In this document: positions 56,962 to 64,000 of the stretch, one piece after another
Numbering within the stretch: the first letter of the stretch is position 1
How the letters are laid out: each line of letters starts with the position of its first letter
NCBI GenBank assembly: GCA_905182165.1
Contig: CAJJAK010000002.1
Coordinates: forward strand, 124,001-188,000
Reading direction: 5' to 3'
Source: an uncultured Paracoccaceae bacterium
Lineage (GTDB): Bacteria; Pseudomonadota; Alphaproteobacteria; Rhodobacterales; Rhodobacteraceae
DNA length: 64,000 nt
Translations under genes and position numbers: made by a program
The notes under the pieces: model-generated
Seen by the model: only the letters and a program-made list of their open reading frames with translations
Told to the model about the DNA's origin: nothing
Database searches by the model: none

Positions 56962-57213
56962 TGATTTTTCTCCAACAAAGGTAATAATTTTTATAAAATC
57001 ACTTTTTAGTAATTTAAAATAATGTTTTTATCGATTTAATTTGATATTAAATATCAACTGTTGAAGGATCAATCAATCATTAATGAATTCAAAATAATTA
57101 TTACATTCAATATTATATAAAAATTTTGTTGCTATTATTTATGGTATCTACTTTATTACAATAAATTAATACAAAAAAAATTGCATACTAAGCGTATTAT
57201 TAAAGGTTAAAGA

Positions 57214-58323
57214 ATGACAGATACAAGTTTTTATTGGGATGAAAAATGTTTTTGGCATGGAGGTGGAAATTTTGCATTCACCCAACCAGTTGGAGGCCTT
57301 GTACAACCCTTAGCCGCAGGTGGTTTAGCCGAAAACCCCGAAACAAAAAGAAGGCTAAAAAATTTAATGGATGTTACTGGAATTACGACAGATTTGGAAA
57401 TGCAATCAAGCCAACCAGCAACAATGACAGATTTACTTCGTATTCATACCAAAGAATACTTAGAGAAGTTTAAAGCCTTATCAGAAGTTGATGGCGGTTT
57501 ATTGGGCCTAAGAACTCCGTTTGCTCGAGACGGCTTTGAAATAGCAGCTCTTTCAAGTGGACTTGCAATTTCAGCGATTAAAGACGTCTTAAAAGGAAAA
57601 TATAAAAACTCTTACTCCTTATCAAGACCACCAGGGCATCATTGCTTGCCTGACTATCCAAATGGATTTTGCTTACTTGCCAATATAGCAATTGCTATAG
57701 ACTCTGCTATCAGCGAAAATTTGGGTAAGAAATTCTGTGTTATCGACTGGGATGTGCATCATGGAAATGGCACAGAAGCAATTTTTTATGACAGAGATGA
57801 TGTTTTAACTATCTCAATTCACCAGGAACGAAATTACCCTGTCGATACGGGCATGGAAATCGATAGAGGAAAAGGAGAAGGTTTAGGATACAATGTTAAT
57901 TTACCTCTACCTGCCGGCTCTGGACATAACACTTACTTGAATTTGTTCGACAAGGTTATCACACCGCTAGTCAATAATTATCGTCCTGATATCATCATTG
58001 TAGCTTGTGGCTTTGATGCAGCTATGATTGATCCTACATCAAGTATGCTATGTTCCGCTGAAACGTTCAGGATTCTAACTAGAAAGGCTCAGGTATTAGC
58101 TGATGAAAATTGTAATGGGAAATTATCACTTATACATGAAGGCGGTTATTCCGAAGTTTATGTTCCTTTTTGTGGGCATGCAGTTTTAGAAGAATTATCG
58201 GGGAGTAAAAAACTAGCGCCTGACCCATATGAAGAATTATTTAAGTTACGACAACCAGGCGATAGGTTTGAAAATATGGCAAATGAGTTAATAAATGATT
58301 GGGAAAAGCTATTCTTGAGCTGA
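57214..58323 (+). CDS. Histone deacetylase family protein / acetylpolyamine-type amidohydrolase
   Basis: Zn-dependent deacetylase of 369 residues. The active-site series is intact: SLSRPPGHHCLPDYPNGFCL (tandem His), VIDWDVHHGNGTEAIFYD (Zn ligands Asp and His) and IIIVACGFDAAMIDPTSSML (third Zn ligand). FYWDEKCFWHGGG at the start resembles bacterial class II HDAC-like amidohydrolases. It probably acts on acetylated polyamines or other small N-acetyl amines. Stands alone, followed on the same strand by the CoA-transferase pair after about 50 bases. Confidence 0.87.
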   Translation: MTDTSFYWDEKCFWHGGGNFAFTQPVGGLVQPLAAGGLAENPETKRRLKNLMDVTGITTDLEMQSSQPATMTDLLRIHTKEYLEKFKALSEVDGGLLGLRTPFARDGFEIAALSSGLAISAIKDVLKGKYKNSYSLSRPPGHHCLPDYPNGFCLLANIAIAIDSAISENLGKKFCVIDWDVHHGNGTEAIFYDRDDVLTISIHQERNYPVDTGMEIDRGKGEGLGYNVNLPLPAGSGHNTYLNLFDKVITPLVNNYRPDIIIVACGFDAAMIDPTSSMLCSAETFRILTRKAQVLADENCNGKLSLIHEGGYSEVYVPFCGHAVLEELSGSKKLAPDPYEELFKLRQPGDRFENMANELINDWEKLFLS

Positions 58324-58371
58324 ACAGTTGAATTCCTTAATTAAATTAAGACAACAAGATGAAAGAAACAG

Positions 58372-59067
58372 ATGCGAAAAATATATGATACACCTAATAA
58401 TGCTCTCAAAGGCCTAGGTTTTGATGGAATGACTATTGCAGCAGGTGGTTTTGGATTATGCGGAATACCTGAGCTACTTATATCTTCTATAAGGGATGCT
58501 GGAACAAAGAACCTAACAGTTGCATCAAATAATGCTGGCGTAGATGACTTTGGATTAGGTCTATTGCTACAAACACGACAAGTGAAAAAAATGATTTCAT
58601 CTTATGTGGGAGAGAATGACGTATTTATGAAACAATACTTAGCCAACGAACTAGAATTAGAGTTCAACCCACAAGGAACATTAGCTGAACGAATGCGGGC
58701 GGGTGGCGCAGGCATACCAGGCTTTTACACAAAGACTGGAGTTGGAACGGTCATTGCCGAAGGCAAAGAACACAAAGATTTTGATGGTGAAACTTATATT
58801 TTAGAAACTGGTTTAAAAACTGACATTTCAATCATAAAAGCATGGAAAGCAGACGAAACTGGAAACCTTATCTACAGGAAAACTAGCCGTAATTTTAATC
58901 CAGCAGCGGCAACCTGTGGTAAAGTTTGTATTGCTGAAGTGGAGGAAATTGTACCAACAGGGCAATTAGATCCAGATTTAATACATACACCTGGCATATA
59001 TGTACATCGAATTGTACAAGGTAAACATGAGAAGAGAATAGAACAAAAAACTATTAGAACCACTTAA
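58372..59067 (+). CDS. scoA: 3-oxoacid CoA-transferase subunit A
   Basis: Alpha subunit of a succinyl-CoA:3-ketoacid (acetoacetate) CoA-transferase. 231 residues with MTIAAGGFGLCGIPELLIS (about 21-39), TVASNNAGVDDFGLGLLL, KKMISSYVGEN and ELEFNPQGTLAERMRAGGAG. Start ATG 58372. Together with subunit B it activates acetoacetate, which could come from ketone bodies, polyhydroxybutyrate or BKACE reactions. Confidence 0.93.
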   Translation: MRKIYDTPNNALKGLGFDGMTIAAGGFGLCGIPELLISSIRDAGTKNLTVASNNAGVDDFGLGLLLQTRQVKKMISSYVGENDVFMKQYLANELELEFNPQGTLAERMRAGGAGIPGFYTKTGVGTVIAEGKEHKDFDGETYILETGLKTDISIIKAWKADETGNLIYRKTSRNFNPAAATCGKVCIAEVEEIVPTGQLDPDLIHTPGIYVHRIVQGKHEKRIEQKTIRTT

Positions 59068-59146
59068 ATAGAATGACTAAATAAGTACTAAAGTATTTTA
59101 GTATTTAAATTTCTATTTAAAATACCCAACTGATTGGAGAGTAAAG

Positions 59147-59773
59147 ATGGCATGGGATCGTAATCAAATGGCAGAACGTGCTGCTAAAGAATTACAAGAT
59201 GGTTGGTATGTGAATTTGGGGATAGGTATTCCAACTTTGGTTTCTAATTTTATCCCAGACGGTGTTGATGTAACACTACAATCGGAAAATGGTATGCTGG
59301 GGATGGGGCCATTTCCAACAGAAGATAAAATAGATCCAGATCTAATAAATGCTGGAAAACAAACCATTACGGAATTAGATCGAACTTCATATTTTGGATC
59401 AGACACCAGTTTTGCTATGATACGAGGTGGAAAAATAAATATGGCCATTCTTGGGGCTATGGAAGTAGCAGAAAATGGTGACCTCGCTAATTGGATGATT
59501 CCAGGAAAGATGGTTAAAGGAATGGGTGGAGCTATGGATTTAGTAGCCAGTGCTGAAAATATTATAGTGGCTATGATGCATGCTAATAAACGAGGGGAAA
59601 GTAAGTTATTAAAACGATGCAGTCTTCCCTTAACTGGAAAAGCTGTTGTCCATCGAATAATTACTAACCTCGGAGTATTAGATGTTGTACCTGGGGGCTT
59701 AAAAATTATTGAACTCGCAGAGGGCGTGACCATGGATGAGATCAAAGCCGTTACTGAAGCAACGCTTGTATAA
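59147..59773 (+). CDS. scoB: 3-oxoacid CoA-transferase subunit B
   Basis: Beta subunit carrying the catalytic Glu in [14 protein letters not shown] (about residues 45-58), which forms the enzyme-CoA thioester. 208 residues with [20 protein letters not shown] and [25 protein letters not shown] lies eight bases before the ATG. Separated from subunit A by 79 AT-rich bases; both face the same way. It converges with folD. Confidence 0.94.
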   Translation: MAWDRNQMAERAAKELQDGWYVNLGIGIPTLVSNFIPDGVDVTLQSENGMLGMGPFPTEDKIDPDLINAGKQTITELDRTSYFGSDTSFAMIRGGKINMAILGAMEVAENGDLANWMIPGKMVKGMGGAMDLVASAENIIVAMMHANKRGESKLLKRCSLPLTGKAVVHRIITNLGVLDVVPGGLKIIELAEGVTMDEIKAVTEATLV

Positions 59774-59804
59774 AACTTTCTTAACTTTAAAATTTTACTA
59801 AAAA

Positions 59805-60704
59805 TTAGGCGCTAAGACCCTCTGGTTCTGTTAAATTGTTAGCTCTACAACAGGCTGTAACCGTATTTGCTAAAAGACAAGCTATTGTCATGGGACCTAC
59901 ACCACCAGGAACCGGAGTAATAGCTCCAGCAACTTGAGCAGCACTTTTATAATCCACATCACCCACTAATTTTGTCTTACCTTCTTTTTCAGGATGGGGA
60001 ATTCTATTAATGCCAACGTCAATTACAGTAGCTCCTTCAGAAATCCAATCCGCATTGATCATTTCTGGTCGACCCACAGCCGCAACAATAATGTCGGCTC
60101 GGCGGCAAATTTTTTCAATATCTTTTGTTCTGCTATGTGCAATCGTAACTGTACAACTATCTTGCAATAACAGGTTAGCCATTGGCTTCCCAACTATATT
60201 TGAACGACCTACGACTACAGCATTCAATCCAGATAAGCTTCCATGATGATCTCTCAACATCATCAAACAACCCAAAGGTGTACAAGGAACCATAGATTTT
60301 TGCCCAGTACCCAATCTTCCAACATTGGAAATATGAAACCCATCAACATCTTTATCAGGTGAAATCGAATTAATAACAAGATCTTCGTTTATATGAGCTG
60401 GCAAAGGTAGCTGACAAAGAATACCGTGGATTGTTGGGTCTTCATTTAAGCTTTCTATTAATTTCAATAGTTTTTCTTCGGGCGTATTTACATCCAACTT
60501 ATGTTCAACTGATTTCATACCAACAGCTAAGGTTTGTTCACCTTTGTTACGCACGTAAACCTTTGAGGCAGGATCCTCTCCAACTAAGACAACCGCCAAG
60601 CCTGGAACTATTCCATGATCAGCTTTTAGATGGGCTACATGTTTAGCAACTTTATTGCGCACAGACTCTGAGAACTCTTTCCCACTAATTATTTTCGCAG
60701 TCAT
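59805..60704 (-). CDS. folD: Methylenetetrahydrofolate dehydrogenase/cyclohydrolase
   Basis: Bifunctional enzyme converting 5,10-methylene-THF to 10-formyl-THF. 299 residues. [18 protein letters not shown] carries the substrate-binding region equivalent to the YxxxK site, [12 protein letters not shown] and [15 protein letters not shown] follow, [18 protein letters not shown] is the NADP loop, and [19 protein letters not shown] closes. It lies just downstream of fhs. The pair can oxidise the C1 units released by the DMGDH/SARDH-like enzymes. Confidence 0.95.
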   Translation of the reverse strand: MTAKIISGKEFSESVRNKVAKHVAHLKADHGIVPGLAVVLVGEDPASKVYVRNKGEQTLAVGMKSVEHKLDVNTPEEKLLKLIESLNEDPTIHGILCQLPLPAHINEDLVINSISPDKDVDGFHISNVGRLGTGQKSMVPCTPLGCLMMLRDHHGSLSGLNAVVVGRSNIVGKPMANLLLQDSCTVTIAHSRTKDIEKICRRADIIVAAVGRPEMINADWISEGATVIDVGINRIPHPEKEGKTKLVGDVDYKSAAQVAGAITPVPGGVGPMTIACLLANTVTACCRANNLTEPEGLSA

Positions 60705-60762
60705 GCAAATATTCCTTTTTTTTAAACGACAATAATACCTATACTAGAGCTCAAACAATACT

Positions 60763-62436
60763 TTAGAACAAACCTTCAATATCACCAGATTCATTCAAAC
60801 CTATGGCCTCAGCAGCAGGTTTTCTTGGCAGACCCGGCATCGTCATAATTTCTCCACAAATTGCCACAATAAAACCAGCACCCGCTGATAATCGAACTTC
60901 ACGGATAGGTACCGAATGTCCAGTTGGAGCTCCGCGCAAACTAGGATCAGTAGAAAAACTATACTGCGTCTTAGCCATACAAATTGGTAGGTTTTTATAA
61001 CCTTGATCTTCCCAGGCTCTTAATTGATCGCGAATTTTCTTATCGGCTAAAACTTCATCTGCTCGGTAAATTCGTTTTGAAATTGTTTCAATCTTTTCCA
61101 TCAAAGGCATATCATCAGGATAAATTGGTGCAAAATTAGCTGAATCAGCATCTACTATTTCAACCACTCTTTTAGCTAAAGCTTCTGAACCTTTTGAACC
61201 AAACTCCCAATGTTTTGACAGAATAGCCTCGGAACCCATTGATGAAACGTAATCTTTTATCGCTTGAACTTCTTGATCAGTGTCCGTTACAAAATGATTG
61301 ATTGCTACCACAACAGGAACACCAAAAGATTTTATATTCTCAATATGTCGTCCAAGATTAGGGCAACCCTTTACTACTGCTTCTACGTTCTCAGGTCCCA
61401 AGTCTGCCTTTGCAACTCCACCATTCATTTTCATGGCTCTAACTGTCGCAACTAAAACAACAGCTGCCGGTGAAATTCCTGCCTTCCTACACTTTATATT
61501 AAGAAACTTTTCAGCACCCAAATCTGCTCCAAAGCCTGCCTCAGTAACTACATAATCAGCCAATTTTAAAGCAGTTTTTGTTGCTACAACTGAATTACAC
61601 CCATGAGCAATATTAGCAAATGGCCCACCATGAACTAAAGCGGGGTTATTTTCTAAAGTCTGTACTAGATTGGGTTGCATTGCGTCTTTTAAAAGAACTG
61701 TCATTGCTCCATCAGCTTTTATATCACGACAAAACACGGGAGTTTTATCTCTACGGTAAGCAACAATTATATTCCCTAATCGTTTTTCAAGATCCGCTAA
61801 ATCTTTTGCCATACAAAGTATTGCCATCACTTCAGAAGCTGGAGTAATATTAAACCCATCCTGTCTTGGAATACCATTAGCAGTTCCACCCAAGCCAATT
61901 GTTATATCACGTAAAGCCCTATCATTCATATCCATTACGCGTTTCCAAGCAATGGTTCTAGGGTCTATTCCTAAGCTTCCCCAATAAATATGATTATCAA
62001 CCATAGCAGATAAAAGGTTGTGTGCAGAAGTGATGGCATGAAAATCACCAGTAAAATGCAAGTTCATTTCTTCCATTGGTACAACTTGTGCATAACCACC
62101 ACCGGCCGCCCCACCTTTCATACCAAAACATGGACCCAAAGAGGCCTCACGAATACACACTGCTGCTTTTTTACCAATCGCATTTAACCCATCACCCAAT
62201 CCAACGGTAGTGGTTGTTTTACCTTCACCGGCTGGTGTTGGGTTAATTGCGGTAACGAGTATTAAGTTGCCATAGGAATTATTATCTAAAGATTTTATAA
62301 ATTCTTCACTAATTTTAGCTTTATCGTGACCGTAAGGAAGTAAATCTTTAGACCCTATTCCTAACTTTTCGCCAATTTCTTGAATTGGTAGCTTATTTGC
62401 TTCTCTTGCTATTTCAATATCTGATTTATAACTCAT
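60763..62436 (-). CDS. fhs: Formate--tetrahydrofolate ligase
   Basis: ATP-dependent interconversion of formate and 10-formyl-THF. 557 residues from ATG 62436, beginning [18 protein letters not shown]; the open frame to 62502 runs through an inverted repeat and is unlikely to be coding. The P-loop is in [20 protein letters not shown], then [40 protein letters not shown] and a C-terminal [18 protein letters not shown]. Intact; followed by folD. Confidence 0.95.
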   Translation of the reverse strand: MSYKSDIEIAREANKLPIQEIGEKLGIGSKDLLPYGHDKAKISEEFIKSLDNNSYGNLILVTAINPTPAGEGKTTTTVGLGDGLNAIGKKAAVCIREASLGPCFGMKGGAAGGGYAQVVPMEEMNLHFTGDFHAITSAHNLLSAMVDNHIYWGSLGIDPRTIAWKRVMDMNDRALRDITIGLGGTANGIPRQDGFNITPASEVMAILCMAKDLADLEKRLGNIIVAYRRDKTPVFCRDIKADGAMTVLLKDAMQPNLVQTLENNPALVHGGPFANIAHGCNSVVATKTALKLADYVVTEAGFGADLGAEKFLNIKCRKAGISPAAVVLVATVRAMKMNGGVAKADLGPENVEAVVKGCPNLGRHIENIKSFGVPVVVAINHFVTDTDQEVQAIKDYVSSMGSEAILSKHWEFGSKGSEALAKRVVEIVDADSANFAPIYPDDMPLMEKIETISKRIYRADEVLADKKIRDQLRAWEDQGYKNLPICMAKTQYSFSTDPSLRGAPTGHSVPIREVRLSAGAGFIVAICGEIMTMPGLPRKPAAEAIGLNESGDIEGLF

Positions 62437-62460
62437 AATGATTCCCAGCTCATTTAAAAG

Positions 62461-62499
62461 ATTTTTCATTTTCTCGTATAATCGAGAATTATGAAAAAT
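62461..62499. promoter_or_regulatory. Long inverted repeat upstream of fhs
   Basis: Arms ATTTTTCAT and ATGAAAAAT pair perfectly, and inside them TTCTCG and CGAGAA pair around TATAAT. The hairpin lies about 25 bases before the fhs start and could be an operator or an mRNA leader structure. It might also act as the ftsH terminator on the same strand, though no U-run of note follows. Confidence 0.5.
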
Positions 62500-62616
62500 C
62501 AATTTAAAATAAAAGACATTTTTTTGTTTAAAATAGTCTTAGCTTAAATTCTAGGAAGCTTACTAATAGTACTATTCATATAAGTATAAATATTAAGAAG
62601 AAATGAATACCATAAT

Positions 62617-64000
62617 TTATATTGGTTTTGGCTTCATAACACCCTTAGAACTTACTGACTTCTTACTTTTAGGTATTGAGGTAATAGAGTTATCCTCTGA
62701 AGATGAATAATTGTTGAATTCCGTTAATTTTCATAACTCTTTTAATTTCATCGCCAGTTAAAGTTTCATATTCCAACAAACCTTGAGCTAGTCTATCAAA
62801 TTCCTTTGATTTTTCTAGTATGATTTTCTTAGCTAACTTATATCCATTATCAATTAAATTCTTAACTTCTGTTTCAACCACTTCTTTAGTTTTTGCTGAG
62901 ATAGAAAATCCAGCAGTTCCACCGGTATAACCCTCATGTGCTTCGGCGTAGTCAATATTACCAACCTTATCCGACATACCCCAGCGCATCACCATAGCTC
63001 TCGCTAATTGGCTAGCCATTTGAATATCTCCAGATGGTCCATTGGATATACGTTCCTCACCATATTTAACAATCTCTGCTGCTTTTCCAGCCATAGTCAT
63101 CGCGATTTTTTGTTCACACTGGTTTTTATGCCAATTTAATTGATCCATCTCTGGTAGAGACATCACCATTCCAAGAGCACCACCTCTAGGAATAATAGTC
63201 GCCTTATAGACAGGGTCACATTCTGGTAGACTTATTCCTACTAAAGCGTGGCCAGCTTCATGATAAGCAGTCATTTCCTTCTGTGCCGGTGTCATCACCA
63301 TTGATCTTCTTTCAGCACCCATCATCACTTTATCTTTTGCCTGCTCAAAATCTTCCATGCCAACCATTCGCTTACCAAAACGAGCTGCCATTAATGCGGC
63401 CTCATTTACCAAATTTGCTAAATCAGCACCTGACATACCAGGTGTCCCTCGTGCTATAATTCTAAGATCAACATTTGGTCCTATCTTAATTTTTTTGCCA
63501 TGTACCTTAAGTATCTTTTCTCTACCTTTTATATCAGGAACAGGAACCTGTACTTCTCTATCAAACCTACCTGGGCGCAAAAGTGCTGGATCAAGAACAT
63601 CTCTTCTATTTGTTGCAGCAACAATGATAACCCCTTCATTTGTTTCAAACCCATCCATTTCTACTAATAACTGGTTTAAGGTTTGCTCACGCTCATCGTG
63701 ACCGCCACCATATCCCGCACCCCTGTGACGACCTACAGCATCAATTTCATCTATAAATACAATGCATGGTGAATTTTTTTTCGCCTGCTCAAACATATCA
63801 CGAACCCGGCTTGCCCCCACACCAACAAACATTTCAACAAAATCAGAGCCGGAAATAGTGAAGAATGGAACTCCAGCTTCACCAGCAATGGCTCTTGCTA
63901 GTAGCGTTTTACCCGTACCGGGAGGCCCTACTAATAAAGCTCCAGTCGGAATTCTGCCACCTAATTTTGAGAATTTTTGTGGATTTCTTAAAAACTCTAC
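62617..64000 (-). CDS. ftsH: ATP-dependent zinc metalloprotease FtsH, 3' part (frameshift at C-terminus)
   Basis: Membrane-anchored AAA+ protease for quality control. The 5' end, including the membrane helices, is outside the window; the frame is open at 64000. Visible: Walker A in [16 protein letters not shown], Walker B in [12 protein letters not shown], the SRH region around [20 protein letters not shown], and the Zn site in [12 protein letters not shown]. The frame ends early at 62690. Adding one A in ATGAAAATTAACGG near 62730 restores the usual charged tail, ending at 62617 with GVMKPKPI. The last 25 or so residues are dispensable in the family, so function may survive. Confidence 0.94.

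Overview
The window is AT-rich and comes from an alphaproteobacterium, probably a planktonic marine lineage of the SAR116/AEGEAN-169 type. No rRNA is present, so the lineage is inferred. Support for the class comes from familiar alphaproteobacterial blocks: fabH-ihfA-merR; argS-SPOR-nagZ-scpA-scpB; pckA near hprK-rapZ-ptsIIA-ptsH; etfBA with a PduO-type cobalamin adenosyltransferase and a HIG1-type twin-membrane protein; and methylsuccinyl-CoA dehydrogenase of the ethylmalonyl-CoA pathway.

Layout. 1-9.2 kb: fatty acid synthesis, nucleoid protein, dCTP deaminase, chromosome segregation, cell wall recycling, argS and three tRNAs (Pro, Gly, Trp). 9.2-22.6 kb: mcd, a TauE exporter, pckA, the PTS regulatory block, an acyltransferase, ETF, cobalamin adenosyltransferase and parC. 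22.6-31.8 kb: rluA, then a betaine demethylation cluster (two dimethylglycine/sarcosine dehydrogenase-like genes around a betaine-homocysteine methyltransferase), a ureohydrolase and a DMT exporter. 31.9-41.3 kb: aminotransferase plus BKACE; an operon of an M19 dipeptidase, a large unknown protein and a DUF3726 protein; and a divergent molybdenum hydroxylase operon with its own MoaD-like gene. 41.3-53.65 kb: a composite island, more GC-rich than its surroundings. It has four cargo blocks separated by copies of one repeat family that carries a sequence like the 3' end of a tRNA-Leu. Cargo: amine/N-methyl demethylase plus Ldh-type dehydrogenase; TetR-MttB-cupin-FAD oxidase; arsenate detoxification (arsC remnant, GAPDH, ArsJ); an EamA exporter. 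53.7-64 kb: leuB, leuD, leuC, an HDAC-family amidohydrolase, a CoA transferase, folD, fhs and ftsH.

The genes form a coherent one-carbon theme. Methyl groups from betaine-type compounds go to homocysteine (BHMT) or, through DMGDH/SARDH-like enzymes, to methylene-tetrahydrofolate, which FolD and Fhs can oxidise to formate. ETF can take electrons from Mcd and the amine dehydrogenases. The island adds further N-methyl compound enzymes, so acquired cargo extends an existing metabolic theme.

A striking feature is about 18 single-base frameshifts in otherwise well conserved genes, including essential ones (argS, parC, leuD, ftsH, pckA). Many lie in short homopolymers. Most are probably errors in the sequence or assembly, but the 0.5-kb damage in parC is denser than elsewhere. 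The best candidates for undescribed biology are the tandem cargo array (41.3-53.65 kb) and the M19/unknown/DUF3726 operon (34.0-37.3 kb).
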